Shown: positions 1-9,644, numbered from the stretch's first letter. The stretch is DNA of 64,000 nucleotides from Leifsonia sp052114085 (GCF_052114085.1 NZ_JBFREB010000001.1:806001-870000); one strand, 5' to 3'. Numbers and translations: made by a program. Notes: a model not told the origin generated them from the letters alone.

Positions 1-833
1 GGAGCGGCATCGCGTCCCTGGCCGGTCTCGTCGTCGACGGGCCGCTCGCGCGCACCACCGCGGATGCAGCGCTGCTGCTCGACGGGATGATCGCCAAGCG
101 CAACGGACGGATCGACCACCACTACACGCTGCGCGCGCCGTACGACGACGACGGGCCGTTTCTCGGGACCGCGGTGCGCGGTGAGGGCCGGTTCCAGCTC
201 GGCGTCATGACGACGTCCGCGTGGGACGGCGCCTACGACATCAGCCTCGCGCCCGAGGCGACCGACGCCCTCGCCACCGCCGTCGACGCCTTCGTGTCCA
301 TGGGGCACGGCCTCGAAGAGACAGCTCTGGAACCCGACGACACGTACGCGCCCGCGTTCCGGACGATCTGGCAGGCGGGCGCCGCGCGCATCCCGGCGGA
401 AGGGGAGGCGCTGGCCCTGCTCGAACCGCTGACCGCCTGGCTGGTCGAGCGCGGCCGCGCCCTGAGCGCCCGCGAACTGAGCGAGGCTCTGTCGCTGCTG
501 ACGGCATACGAGCGGTCGTTCATCCGCCAGCTTTCGTCGTTCGACGCGGTGCTCACTCCCGCGATGGCACTCACCCCGCGACCCGTCGGCTGGTACGACC
601 AGGAGGACGGCGAACGGAACTTCGCGCAGCAGGTGCAGTACACACCGTTCACGTCGATGCTCAACGTCACCGGCCTCCCGGCGATCGTGCTGCCGGTCTC
701 GCAGACGGCTGACGGCCTGCCGATGGGTGTCCAGCTGATCGGACGGCCGGGAGGGGAGCGGACGCTGCTGTCGCTGGCCACGCAGCTGGAGCGGCGCATC
801 CGCTGGCAGGAGCGCCGTCCGCCGGTCTGGTGA
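1..833 (+). CDS. Amidase, C-terminal part (cut by window start)
   Basis: The frame is open from position 3 to the stop at 831-833, giving about 276 residues of an amidase-signature enzyme. Such enzymes hydrolyse carboxamides with a Ser-cisSer-Lys triad. The visible part starts with a segment reading GIASLAGLVVDGPLARTTAD, typical of the region just after the catalytic serine, and ends with the family's GLPAIVLPVSQTADGLPMG block near residues 220-240. The catalytic Lys and Ser lie upstream of the window. It could be a substrate-specific amidase or a GatA paralogue; no gatB/gatC neighbour is visible, so a role in tRNA amidation is not supported. The next gene is convergent, 138 bp away. Confidence 0.85.
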   Translation, partial: SGIASLAGLVVDGPLARTTADAALLLDGMIAKRNGRIDHHYTLRAPYDDDGPFLGTAVRGEGRFQLGVMTTSAWDGAYDISLAPEATDALATAVDAFVSMGHGLEETALEPDDTYAPAFRTIWQAGAARIPAEGEALALLEPLTAWLVERGRALSARELSEALSLLTAYERSFIRQLSSFDAVLTPAMALTPRPVGWYDQEDGERNFAQQVQYTPFTSMLNVTGLPAIVLPVSQTADGLPMGVQLIGRPGGERTLLSLATQLERRIRWQERRPPVW

Positions 834-971
834 CGCCTGCGCCGGGGCGCTGTTCGGGCGGGCGCCCGGATCCACGCCGCCGGTGAGCGTCTGCTGCCGC
901 TCGTAACGTCTGCCCCTGCGCGCGCAGCCGCAGACCTGACAAACCGCCGCAGACACGAAGCGTGGCGAAGC

Positions 972-2768
972 TCAGCGCCCGGCGGCGTAGCCCTGCATGC
1001 CTCGCGGGTTCGCCGCAGCGCTCAGGATGCCCGTCTCGGGATCGCGTCCGACCGACGACAGCCGGCCCAGCGTCCAATCGCCGGCCCGCGTGACGCGGTG
1101 CCCCCGCGCCTCGAGGCCCGCGATCACCTCGTCGCCGAGTCGCGCCTCCACCACCGCGCCCGCGGGCACCCAGGTGCGCGGCCAGAAGGACTCCGCGATC
1201 GACGTGGTGTGGAGCGCCGGCGCGTCGATCGCCTGCTGCGGCGTGTAGCCGCCCACGATCGTCCGCAGCAGGTAGAGCAGCTGCCACTGGTCCTGCTGGT
1301 CGCCGCCGGGCGAGCCGAGCGCCGTGACCGGCACGCCGTCGCGCAGCACGAGGGTCGGCGTCAGCGTGGTGCGCGGCCGCTTGCCCGGCGTCAGTGTTGC
1401 GGCAGAACCCTCCTCCAGCCAGGTCATCTGCAGGCGGGTGCCGAGGCAGAACCCCAGCTCCGGGATGGTCGGCGACGACTGCAGCCAGCCTCCGGACGGG
1501 GTCGCCGACACGATGTTGCCCCAGCGGTCGATCACGTCGATGTGGCAGGTGTCGCCGCGCGTCTCGCCGGAGCGCGACACCGTCGGTTCGCCGACGCCCT
1601 CGCTCGCGATGCCGGAGGGCGGCGTGTACTCGGTGCGCAGCGGCGGGAGGAACGTGTCTACCCCGGGGATGACCCCGGGCCGGAACTCGGCCGACGCGGT
1701 GTCGCCGATCAGCGCGCGTCGCTCGGCGGCGTATTCGGCGGACAGCAACGTCTCGAGCGGTACGCGTTCGTCGCCGAAGTACGCGTCGCGGTCGGCGTAC
1801 GCGAGCTTCTGCGCCTCCAGCACGGTGTGGGCGCCCTGCTCGGTGGACGGGTCCACGTGCTCGTCGTCGAAGCCGTCGAGGATGGCCAGCGTCTCCAGCA
1901 GCGCGGGCCCCTGGCCCCAGGCGCCGGTCTTCGCGATCGTGTGGCCGCGGAAGTCCAGCGTCACAGCGTCCTCGTAGTGCGCCCGGTATGCGGCGAAGTC
2001 GTCCTCCGCGATGACGCCGGCGTGGTCGGCCCCATCCGAGTGGCGGTGGGGCGTGCGCGCGAAGGCGGCGGACGCCTTGGCGACGGTCCCGGTAGCCCAT
2101 TCGGTCCGTGCCGCCTCGATCCGCTCCTCGCGCGACGACGCGCCGTCCCCGGCGGTCACCAGACCACGCAGCACACGGCCGTACGCCGGGTTGGTGATCA
2201 GCTCGCCCGGCTCCGGGATGCGCCCCGCGGGCATCCAGCGCTCGGCGGACGTCGGCCAGTGCTCGGTGAAGAGCGGCGCGACCGCGCGGATCGTCGCGCA
2301 CACGCGCTCGAGCACGGGATGGCCGCCCTCGGCGTATTCGATGGCGTACGCCAGGACATCGGCCAGTTCCCACGTCCCGTGGTCCTTCATGAGGAGGAGC
2401 CACGCATCCACCGCCCCGGGGATGGCCGCCGCCAGTGCGCCAGAACCGGGCACCAGCTCCAGGCCCTCCGCGAGGTAGTGCTCGCGGGTGGCGCCGATGG
2501 GCGCCGGGCCTTGTCCGGAGAGGACGACCGGCGTCGGGTCGTCCGCCGTGGCGAACAGGGCGACCAGGTCTCCGCCCGGGCCGTTGAGGTGCGGCTCGAC
2601 GACGTGCAGGACGAACGCTCCCGCCGCCGCCGCGTCGAACGCGTTACCGCCCCGTTCGAGGACGGCCTGGGCGGCCGCGGTCGCCAGCCAGTGCGTGGAC
2701 GCGCTCATCCCGAACCGGCCCTGGAGGGTCGGCCGTGTGGTGAACGCCGGGGGCGGGGTGAACGCCAC
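972..2768 (-). CDS. Gamma-glutamyltransferase family protein
   Basis: A 598-residue member of the gamma-glutamyltranspeptidase (Ntn-hydrolase) family, which removes or transfers gamma-glutamyl groups, for example from glutathione-like compounds. The N-terminal part has the family's AAAQAVLERGGNAFDAAAA segment. Around two-thirds along, GETRGDTCHIDVIDRWGN carries the threonine (in GDTCH) at which the proenzyme normally cleaves itself and which acts as nucleophile. I chose the GTG at 2768-2766 because it lies one base after the stop of the upstream DUF1844 gene; longer starts up to 2819 would run into that gene. No signal peptide is visible, so the protein is probably cytoplasmic. Substrate is not predictable. 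Confidence 0.85.
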   Translation of the reverse strand: MAFTPPPAFTTRPTLQGRFGMSASTHWLATAAAQAVLERGGNAFDAAAAGAFVLHVVEPHLNGPGGDLVALFATADDPTPVVLSGQGPAPIGATREHYLAEGLELVPGSGALAAAIPGAVDAWLLLMKDHGTWELADVLAYAIEYAEGGHPVLERVCATIRAVAPLFTEHWPTSAERWMPAGRIPEPGELITNPAYGRVLRGLVTAGDGASSREERIEAARTEWATGTVAKASAAFARTPHRHSDGADHAGVIAEDDFAAYRAHYEDAVTLDFRGHTIAKTGAWGQGPALLETLAILDGFDDEHVDPSTEQGAHTVLEAQKLAYADRDAYFGDERVPLETLLSAEYAAERRALIGDTASAEFRPGVIPGVDTFLPPLRTEYTPPSGIASEGVGEPTVSRSGETRGDTCHIDVIDRWGNIVSATPSGGWLQSSPTIPELGFCLGTRLQMTWLEEGSAATLTPGKRPRTTLTPTLVLRDGVPVTALGSPGGDQQDQWQLLYLLRTIVGGYTPQQAIDAPALHTTSIAESFWPRTWVPAGAVVEARLGDEVIAGLEARGHRVTRAGDWTLGRLSSVGRDPETGILSAAANPRGMQGYAAGR

Positions 2769-2769
2769 G

Positions 2770-3144
2770 TCAGCTGACAGGCCCGGTGTACTTCTCGCCG
2801 GGGCCCTTGCCGATCTCATCCGGGATGGCTGACGCCTCGCGGAAGGCCAGCTGCAGCGAGCGGAGTCCGTCGCGCAGGCTGCGCGCGTGCTGATCGCCGA
2901 CGTGCTGCGCGCTCGCGGTGACGAGGCCGGCGAGGGCGTCGATGAGCTTGCGCGCCTCGTCGAGGTCGGTCTGGTGCTCCGGGTCGTCCGCCAGGCCGGT
3001 CTTCACGGCTGCCGCGCTCATCAGGTGCACGGCCGTGGTGGTGATCACCTCGACCGCAGGGACCTCCGCGATGTCGCGGGTGGCGCCCGCAACATCCTGG
3101 AAGTCGTCGGCGGAGTCGTCGAAGGTGAAGGATGTGTCGCTCAC
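2770..3144 (-). CDS. DUF1844 family protein
   Basis: A 124-residue acidic protein with the DUF1844 core (VHLMSAAAVKTGL around residues 39-51, followed by a helical region beginning LDEARKLIDALAGL). This family is regularly found next to infC in actinobacteria and its function is unknown. It is transcribed divergently from infC, with the 271-bp infC leader between them, and one base before the gamma-glutamyltransferase start, so these two minus-strand genes are probably cotranscribed. No membrane segment is visible. Confidence 0.85.
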   Translation of the reverse strand: MSDTSFTFDDSADDFQDVAGATRDIAEVPAVEVITTTAVHLMSAAAVKTGLADDPEHQTDLDEARKLIDALAGLVTASAQHVGDQHARSLRDGLRSLQLAFREASAIPDEIGKGPGEKYTGPVS

Positions 3145-3415
3145 TGCATTCCTCTGTTAGAATCGTCCGGGCTCCGGGACAACTGTCCCGGTACGAAAGT
3201 GGAGATTCCTCCCACCCGCGTTGACCGTTTTATAGGTTACCGGGTCATTGCACTCCGCCAACGCGTGTGAACGCGGGGGTAGACAGGGTGCGGTACCAGG
3301 CCTGTGTTTCTTTATTGAGAAGCGCAGGTCGGCTGGTGCGTGGAACCTCCTCTTTCGCCGGACCGTCACCGATGGTCCGTTGCCGAGAAGCATCGCTTTT
3401 TCAGAGGAGACAGAC
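3145..3415 (+). promoter_or_regulatory. infC leader region with hairpins
   Basis: This 271-bp gap before infC has no convincing gene. It holds a hairpin at 3174-3191 (CCGGGAC, loop AACT, GTCCCGG), a longer-range pair (CGCGTTG and CAACGCG around 3217-3265), and a GGACC/GGTCC hairpin just before the ribosome site. A TAGAAT box at about 3160-3165 and TTGACC at about 3222 may be promoter parts. In other bacteria infC-rpmI-rplT leaders bind L20 or IF3 for autoregulation; that this leader does so is inference. Confidence 0.45.
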
Positions 3416-4071
<656 letters not shown>

Positions 4072-4072
<1 letters not shown>

Positions 4073-4266
4073 TGCCCAAGCAGAAGACCCACTCCGGCGC
4101 CAAGAAGCGCTTCAAGATCACCGGCAGCGGCAAGGTCATGAAGCAGCAGTCCGGCATGCGCCACAACCTGGAAGTCAAGTCCAGCAGCCGCAAGCGTCGG
4201 CTGAACGCCGAGCAGGTCGTGCCTGAGGTGGATGCCAAGGTCATCCGCCGGATGCTCGGCAAGTAA
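4072..4266 (+). CDS. rpmI: 50S ribosomal protein L35
   Basis: A 64-residue, strongly basic protein of the usual L35 length, beginning MPKQKTHSGAKKRFKITGSG with the family's KQKTHSGAKKRF signature. It is a structural protein of the large ribosomal subunit. The ATG shares its A with the infC stop (TAATG), which implies translational coupling to infC. rplT follows 30 bp later behind TAAGGAAAT, so infC-rpmI-rplT form the standard operon. Confidence 0.97.
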
Positions 4267-4296
4267 TCCACCCGACGTAGTTAAGGAAATCGACTA

Positions 4297-4689
4297 ATGG
4301 CAAGAGTGAAGAGGGCCGTCAACGCCCACAAGAAGCGTCGGGTCATCCTCGAGCGCGCCGAGGGCTACCGCGGTCAGCGGTCGCGCCTCTACCGCAAGGC
4401 CAAGGAGCAGGTCACCCACTCCCTCGTCTACGCGTACCGTGACCGCCGCCAGAAGAAGGGCGACTTCCGTCGTCTGTGGATCCAGCGGATCAACGCGGCC
4501 TCGCGCGCCAACGGCCTCACCTACAACCGCTTCATCCAGGGCCTCGGCCTGGCTGGCGTCGAGGTGGACCGTCGCATCCTCGCCGACCTGGCCATCACCG
4601 AGCCCGCGACCTTCGCGGCCCTCGTCGAGACCGCCCGGAAGGCTCTGCCGGCCGACACCTCGGCTCCCAAGGCGGACGCCGCGGCGTAA
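4297..4689 (+). CDS. rplT: 50S ribosomal protein L20
   Basis: A 130-residue L20, slightly longer than the usual 118-120 because of an Ala/Pro-rich C-terminal tail (after about residue 117). The body has the conserved RVKRAVNAHKKRR start and the GDFRRLWIQRINAASRANG block that contacts 23S rRNA. L20 is needed for early 50S assembly and in several bacteria represses the infC-rpmI-rplT operon. It is the last gene of the operon, followed 15 bp later by a strong hairpin terminator. Confidence 0.97.
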   Translation: MARVKRAVNAHKKRRVILERAEGYRGQRSRLYRKAKEQVTHSLVYAYRDRRQKKGDFRRLWIQRINAASRANGLTYNRFIQGLGLAGVEVDRRILADLAITEPATFAALVETARKALPADTSAPKADAAA

Positions 4690-4703
4690 CCCGCTTGCAC
4701 CCA

Positions 4704-4741
4704 CGAACGGCCCGGTCGACCTCTGTCGGCCGGGCCGTTCG
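4704..4741 (+). terminator. Hairpin terminator after rplT
   Basis: A 12-bp GC-rich inverted repeat (CGAACGGCCCGG paired with CCGGGCCGTTCG) encloses a 14-base loop. There is no clear T-run after it, as is common in high-GC actinobacteria. It sits between rplT and a convergent minus-strand gene and could serve both. Confidence 0.8.
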
Positions 4742-4754
4742 CCATCCCCGGGGG

Positions 4755-5021
4755 TTAGTCGTCGGAGCCGTGGCCGCCCGAACCGTGGTCGTCGCCGACG
4801 TCGTGGGTGGCGGGGGCGTCGGTTCCGTGGTCGTCGCCGATGTCGTGGGTGGCGGGGGCGTCGGTTCCGTGGTCGTCCGCCGGTGTCGTGGTCACGGTCT
4901 GCACGACTCCCGGTGGATCATCCATCGCATCGCCTGTCGCGGCGAACGCAGCCGCCGTCCCGAGTCCCAGTGCGACCACCGCGCTGCCTGCGATCACTGC
5001 CGCTCTCACGAGTCTTCTCAT
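4755..5021 (-). CDS. Small exported His/Asp-rich repeat protein
   Basis: An 88-residue protein of unknown function. Residues 1-28 look like a signal peptide (basic MRRLVR, hydrophobic core AAVIAGSAVVALGLG, then AAAFAA). The mature part is about 60 residues, very acidic and histidine-rich, built from two exact-length 14-residue repeats of the type DDHGTDAPATHD[IV]G and a third partial copy, ending HGSGGHGSDD. The clustered His and Asp suggest divalent metal binding at or outside the cell surface; that is inference. It lies alone between the L20 operon and the convergent/divergent neighbours. Confidence 0.65.
   Translation of the reverse strand: MRRLVRAAVIAGSAVVALGLGTAAAFAATGDAMDDPPGVVQTVTTTPADDHGTDAPATHDIGDDHGTDAPATHDVGDDHGSGGHGSDD
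4783..4878 (+). repeat. 42-bp tandem repeat, about 2.3 copies
   Basis: Copies begin at 4783, 4825 and 4867, the last partial, with only a C/T difference in the first two. The repeat is in frame (14 codons) and encodes the DDHGTDAPATHD[IV]G units of the minus-strand gene, so copy number could vary by slippage without a frameshift. Confidence 0.85.
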
Positions 5022-5084
5022 CGTTCAGCCTCCATCCGGTTGTCCTTAACACGAGATGGGCGGCCGTTCGGATCACCCGACCCA

Positions 5085-5090
5085 TATGCT
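5085..5090 (+). promoter_or_regulatory. Leaderless -10 box for the rRNA methyltransferase gene
   Basis: TATGCT is followed by 6 bp and the ATG at 5097, and there is no Shine-Dalgarno sequence between them. This spacing is typical of actinobacterial leaderless transcripts. No good -35 box is seen. Confidence 0.5.
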
Positions 5091-5096
5091 GGTGCC

Positions 5097-5897
5097 ATGC
5101 TGGACAACCCGCGCTCGCCGCGCGTCAGGGCCGTCGCCAAGCTCGCCAAGCGATCCGCCCGTTCCGAGACCGGACTGTTCCTGCTGGAAGGGCCGCAGGC
5201 GGTTTCCGAGGCACTCACCTTCCGCCCCGAGCTGCTGGTCGACCTTTTCGCGACGCCGACCGCCCTGGAACGCTACCCCGAGATCGGCAGCGCCGCTGCG
5301 GAGGCGGACCTCGAGGTGGAGTACGTCACCGAGCACGTGCTGGATGCGATGGCCGACACCGTGACGCCGCAGGGCTTCGTGGCGGTGGCCCGGCAGTTCC
5401 CCACGTCCATCCGGGAGATCTTCACCGGTGAGCCGAAGCTCGTCGCCATCCTCGAGGAGGTGCGCGATCCCGGCAACGCGGGCACCATCATCCGTGCCGC
5501 CGACTCGGCCGGCGCCGACGCCGTGGTGCTGACCGGCCGCACGGTCGACCTGTACAACCCGAAGGTCGTGCGCTCGACGACGGGGTCGCTGTTCCACGTG
5601 CCGGTGGCCGTGGGAGCCGACCTCTCCGACGTCATCGGGCGCGCCCACTCCGCCGGCCTCCAGGTGCTGGCCGCCGACGTCAAGGGAGAGGATTTGCTGG
5701 CCGCCCGCCGCGACGGCGAGCTCGCCCGGCCGACGGCGTGGGTCTTCGGCAACGAGGCGCGGGGCCTCGAGGACGACCTGCTCGCCCTGGTGGACCGCGT
5801 CGTCACGGTGCCGATCTACGGCCGCGCCGAGTCGATGAACCTCGCCACAGCGGCCTCCGTCTGCCTCTACGAATCGGCCTTCGCCCAGCGCACCTGA
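5097..5897 (+). CDS. TrmH (SpoU) family RNA 2'-O-methyltransferase
   Basis: A 266-residue SPOUT-fold methyltransferase that transfers a methyl group from S-adenosylmethionine to a ribose 2'-OH in rRNA or tRNA. It has the N-terminal substrate-binding domain (residues about 10-95) and the SpoU motifs: motif 1 LEEVRDPGNAGTIIRAADSAGA near 118-140, motif 2 VFGNEARGL near 215, and motif 3 IYGRAESMNLATAASVCLYE near 240-260 with the knot residues. The position between rplT and pheS is typical for actinobacteria. The target nucleotide cannot be read from sequence. The ATG follows a leaderless promoter. Confidence 0.88.
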   Translation: MLDNPRSPRVRAVAKLAKRSARSETGLFLLEGPQAVSEALTFRPELLVDLFATPTALERYPEIGSAAAEADLEVEYVTEHVLDAMADTVTPQGFVAVARQFPTSIREIFTGEPKLVAILEEVRDPGNAGTIIRAADSAGADAVVLTGRTVDLYNPKVVRSTTGSLFHVPVAVGADLSDVIGRAHSAGLQVLAADVKGEDLLAARRDGELARPTAWVFGNEARGLEDDLLALVDRVVTVPIYGRAESMNLATAASVCLYESAFAQRT

Positions 5898-5969
5898 CAC
5901 CGTTCGTCCACAGCCTCCACGGCTGTCCACAGTTCCGATCCGGGGCCGGGAGGCTCCGCGCGCCCCGGC

Positions 5970-5975
5970 TAGACT
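5970..5975 (+). promoter_or_regulatory. Leaderless -10 box for pheS
   Basis: TAGACT ends 8 bp before the GTG at 5984 (an in-frame GTG at 5978 is only 2 bp away and too close). No ribosome-binding site lies between, so pheST mRNA is probably leaderless. Confidence 0.5.
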
Positions 5976-5983
5976 GGGTGACC

Positions 5984-7024
5984 GTGTCAGATACCACGGA
6001 GATCACCGAATCCGCCGTCGAGGCGGCGGTCGGCGCGGCCCTCGCCGCGATCGACGCCGCGACCGACTCGGCTGCCCTGAAGACGGTGCGCCACGACCAC
6101 ACGGCGGAGCACTCGCCGCTCGCACGGCTGAATGCGGGCATTCGCTCGCTGCCCGGCGACCAGAAAGCCGCCGCCGGCAAGCTGGTGGGCGGCGCCCGTG
6201 CCCGCGTGAGCCAGGCGTTCGCCACCAAAGAGGCCGAAATCGCCCGGGCGGAGGAGTCGGCTCAGCTGGCCGCCGAGACCGTCGATGTCACCGCGCTCCC
6301 GTCCCGGTGGACGCCCGGTGCGCGTCATCCTCTGTCCCTCCTCCAGGAGCGCATCGCCGATGTCTTCGTCGGGATGGGCTGGGAGGTCGCCGAGGGCCCA
6401 GAGCTCGAGAGCGAGTGGTACAACTTCGACGCACTGAACTTCGACGCCGACCACCCGGCACGTGCGATGCAGGACACCTTCTTCGTCGAGCCGACCGACG
6501 CCCATCTGGTCATGCGCACCCACACCTCCCCGGTACAGCTGCGGGCACTGCTCGGCGACGAGCTCCCGGTGTACCGCGTCGCGCCGGGGCGGGTCTACCG
6601 GACCGACGAATTCGACGCGACGCACCTCCCGGTGTTCACGCAGACCGAGGGCATCGCGGTCGACAAGGGCCTCACCATGGCCCACCTGCGCGGAACCCTC
6701 GACCACTTCGTCAAGTCGCTGTTCGGTGAGGAGGCGCGTGTCCGCCTCCGTCCCAACTACTTCCCGTTCACCGAGCCGAGCGCCGAGCTCGATCTGTGGC
6801 ACCCCACCTTCGCCGGAGGGGCGCGCTGGATCGAGTGGGGCGGGTGCGGCATGGTGAACCCCAACGTCTTGCGGTCTGCGGGCATCGATCCCGACGTCTA
6901 CTCGGGCTTCGCGTTCGGGATGGGCGTCGAGCGCGCCCTGATGTTCCGCAACGACGTCAAAGACATGCGCGACATGGCCGAGGGCGATGTGCGGTTCTCC
7001 CAGCAGTTCGGAATGGTGGTCTGA
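5984..7024 (+). CDS. pheS: Phenylalanine-tRNA ligase alpha subunit
   Basis: The catalytic subunit of the alpha2-beta2 enzyme that charges tRNA-Phe. The 346-residue protein has an N-terminal helical (coiled-coil) tRNA-binding region, then class II motifs: motif 2 region with FDATHLPVFTQTEG near residue 210 and motif 3 GFAFGMGVERALMFR near 310. The motif reading GPELESEWYNFDALN is also standard for PheS. GTG at 5984 is favoured over GTG 5978 by the distance to the TAGACT box. The stop overlaps the pheT start (TGATG), which would keep the two subunits in balance. Confidence 0.95.
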   Translation: MSDTTEITESAVEAAVGAALAAIDAATDSAALKTVRHDHTAEHSPLARLNAGIRSLPGDQKAAAGKLVGGARARVSQAFATKEAEIARAEESAQLAAETVDVTALPSRWTPGARHPLSLLQERIADVFVGMGWEVAEGPELESEWYNFDALNFDADHPARAMQDTFFVEPTDAHLVMRTHTSPVQLRALLGDELPVYRVAPGRVYRTDEFDATHLPVFTQTEGIAVDKGLTMAHLRGTLDHFVKSLFGEEARVRLRPNYFPFTEPSAELDLWHPTFAGGARWIEWGGCGMVNPNVLRSAGIDPDVYSGFAFGMGVERALMFRNDVKDMRDMAEGDVRFSQQFGMVV

Positions 7025-9579
7025 TGCGCGTCCCCCTGAGTTGGCTCGGCGAGTTCGTCGACCTGGAGCCCGGAACGACGCCGGAGGAGGTGCACGCCGC
7101 TCTCGTGTCCGTCGGACTCGAAGAGGAGGACATCCACACCTTCGAGCTGTCCGGTCCGATCGTCGTCGGCCAGGTGCTCGAGTTCGTGGAGGAGCCGCAG
7201 ACCAACGGCAAGACCATCCGCTGGTGCCAGGTGCGCGTCGCGCCGGAGGGCGAGAAGGCGGCGGACGGCGGCGCGGAGGTGCGCGGCATCGTCTGCGGCG
7301 CTCGCAACTTCTTCGAGGGCGACAAGGTCGTCGTGACGCTGCCGGGCGCCGTGCTGCCCGGCCCGTTCCCGATCGCTGCGCGCAAGACGTACGGGCACGT
7401 GTCCGACGGCATGATCGCATCGGCACGCGAGCTCGGTCTCGGCGAAGACCACGACGGCATCCTGCGGCTCACGACGCTGGGCCTCGATCCAGAGGTCGGC
7501 ACCGACGCCGTGGCCCTTCTCGGCCTCGATGACGCAGCCGTCGAGGTGAACGTCACGCCCGACCGCGGCTACGCCTTCTCGATCCGCGGAATCGCCCGCG
7601 AGTACTCGCACGCCACCGGAGCGGCCTTCCGCGATCCGGCGGACGCGGTCCCGATCAGCGCGGACCACGCGACCGGCTTCAGCGTCACGATCGACGACGC
7701 CGCACCCATCCGCGGCCGAGTCGGCGCGAGCGTGTTCGTCACGCGGGTCGTCCGCGACGTCGATGGCGGCCGTCCGACGCCCGCGTGGATGATCGCGCGG
7801 CTCAAGCTCGCCGGAATCCGCTCGATTTCGCTGATCGTCGACATCACGAATTACGTCATGCTCGAGCTGGGCCAGCCCATCCACGGCTACGACCTCGACA
7901 AGCTGTCCGGCGGCATCCTCGTGCGTCGCGCGACGGCGGGGGAGAAGCTGGTCACGCTCGACGACCAGACCCGCAGCCTCGACGCGGAAGACCTGGTGAT
8001 CGCCGATGACTCCGGCGCTATCGGCCTGGCCGGAGTGATGGGCGGTGCCTCCACCGAGATCGGTGCGGGCACCCGCAACGTCCTCATCGAGGCGGCGAAC
8101 TTCGACCCGGTGTCGATCGCGCGCACCGCGCGCCGCCACAAGCTGCCGAGTGAGGCCTCCAAGCGCTTCGAGCGCGGTGTCGACCCGCAGGTCGCGGTCG
8201 CGGCCGCGGCACGTGTGGTGCAGTTGCTGGAGCAGCTCGCCGGCGGTCACGCTGATGACCTCGGTTCGCTCCTCGACGCCTCGGAGACCGCCGAGGCCAT
8301 CCGCCTGCCAGACGGCTACCTCGTGGGGCTGATCGGCGTCGAGTTCACGGGCGACGAGGTGCGGAGTGCCCTCGCCGAGATCGGCGGAACGGTCACGGAG
8401 ACGACGGGCGGCCTGCTCGTCACGCCGCCCACCTGGCGACCCGACCTGCGCGACAAGTCCGACCTGGCGGAGGAGGTGGCCCGCATCGTCGGCTATGACC
8501 GCATCCCCTCCGTCCTGCCGGTCGCCCCTCCCGGCCGGGGCCTCTCCCGCGAGCAGCGACTGCGCCGTTCCGTCGCGCAGATCCTCGCGGACAACGGCGC
8601 CACCGAGGTGCTGTCGTTCCCGTTCGTCAGCGAGACGCAGAACGACCTGTTCGGCCGTCCGGGCGCAGATGCGGATGCTGCTGCCGGTCACATCCGGGCC
8701 GTCCGACTGGCGAACGCGCTGGACGCGACGGCGCCGTATCTGCGCACGTCGCTTCTTCCCGGTCTCCTGGACGCAGCCAAACGCAATCTGGCCCGGGGGC
8801 TGGTCGACCTGCGCGTGTACGAACTCGGCACGGTGTTCCGCCCGTCTGACGGCTCGATCGGCAGCGAGACGCTGCCGCCGGGCGCCGCGCTGCCCGGGGC
8901 CGACGTGCTGGCCGGCCTGAATGCCGGTATTCCGGCGCAGCCTCGCCACCTCGCGGGTGTCGTGCTGGGCGACGTGCTCGACAAGCAGCCAGAAATGCCC
9001 GCCGCGCCGGCCGGCCTCGTGGACGCCCTCGACATGGTGCGGCAGACCGCCGCGGCCGTGGGCGTGACTGTCGACGTCACGCAGTCATCGCACCAGGCGC
9101 TCCACCCGGGCCGCACGGCGCAACTGCTCGCTCTCGGTGCCGACGGGGCGCGCGTGCCGGTGGGCTACGCGGGCGAGTTGCTGCCGGCACTCGCGCATGA
9201 GCTCGACCTGCCGCGCGTGGTCGCCGTCTTCGAACTCGACCTGGACGCCCTCATCGCGGTCGCTCCGGCGGACATCGTCGCGGGCGTCATCGCCGGCTTC
9301 CCGGCGGCAACGCAAGACCTCTCGCTCGTCGTCCCCGTCGACGTCCCCGCGGGGGACGTGCTGCGTGCAGTACGCGAGGGTGCCGGTCCACTGCTCGAAG
9401 ACATCCGGCTCGTCGACGACTACCGCGGCCCCGGGCTCCCTGACGGCAGCAAGAGCCTGACCTTCGCGCTCCGCTTCCGCGCCGACGACCGCACCCTCAC
9501 CGCCGCAGAAGCGAGCGAGGCCAAACTGGCCGGCTCCGCCCACGCGGCCGAGCTTTACGGCGCGGCCATCCGCGAGTAG
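7024..9579 (+). CDS. pheT: Phenylalanine-tRNA ligase beta subunit
   Basis: The 851-residue beta subunit that binds tRNA and edits Tyr-tRNA-Phe. Domains are in the usual order: EMAP-like tRNA-binding domain (about residues 40-155, GQVLEFVEEPQTNGKTIRWC), B3/B4 editing domain (about 220-390), B5 domain (about 405-480), the core catalytic-like domain, and the C-terminal ferredoxin-fold anticodon-binding domain (about 755-850, ending near LTAAEASEAKLAG). Start overlaps the pheS stop. Full length for a bacterial PheT; nothing appears to be missing. Confidence 0.96.
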   Translation: MRVPLSWLGEFVDLEPGTTPEEVHAALVSVGLEEEDIHTFELSGPIVVGQVLEFVEEPQTNGKTIRWCQVRVAPEGEKAADGGAEVRGIVCGARNFFEGDKVVVTLPGAVLPGPFPIAARKTYGHVSDGMIASARELGLGEDHDGILRLTTLGLDPEVGTDAVALLGLDDAAVEVNVTPDRGYAFSIRGIAREYSHATGAAFRDPADAVPISADHATGFSVTIDDAAPIRGRVGASVFVTRVVRDVDGGRPTPAWMIARLKLAGIRSISLIVDITNYVMLELGQPIHGYDLDKLSGGILVRRATAGEKLVTLDDQTRSLDAEDLVIADDSGAIGLAGVMGGASTEIGAGTRNVLIEAANFDPVSIARTARRHKLPSEASKRFERGVDPQVAVAAAARVVQLLEQLAGGHADDLGSLLDASETAEAIRLPDGYLVGLIGVEFTGDEVRSALAEIGGTVTETTGGLLVTPPTWRPDLRDKSDLAEEVARIVGYDRIPSVLPVAPPGRGLSREQRLRRSVAQILADNGATEVLSFPFVSETQNDLFGRPGADADAAAGHIRAVRLANALDATAPYLRTSLLPGLLDAAKRNLARGLVDLRVYELGTVFRPSDGSIGSETLPPGAALPGADVLAGLNAGIPAQPRHLAGVVLGDVLDKQPEMPAAPAGLVDALDMVRQTAAAVGVTVDVTQSSHQALHPGRTAQLLALGADGARVPVGYAGELLPALAHELDLPRVVAVFELDLDALIAVAPADIVAGVIAGFPAATQDLSLVVPVDVPAGDVLRAVREGAGPLLEDIRLVDDYRGPGLPDGSKSLTFALRFRADDRTLTAAEASEAKLAGSAHAAELYGAAIRE

Positions 9580-9644
9580 CGATCCAGGCGACGGAGCCGC
9601 CGGCAGCGGGCTCAGCGGGCGGCGCGTCCGTCGGCTGCTTCGCG

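Noticed and set aside
1098..2777. Long plus-strand ORF antisense to the gamma-glutamyltransferase gene
   Set aside because: Arg/Gly/Ala-rich shadow frame in high-GC DNA, no motifs, exactly opposite a real gene.
4796..4880. CRISPR-like array
   Set aside because: The 42-bp units are adjacent without spacers and encode protein repeats.
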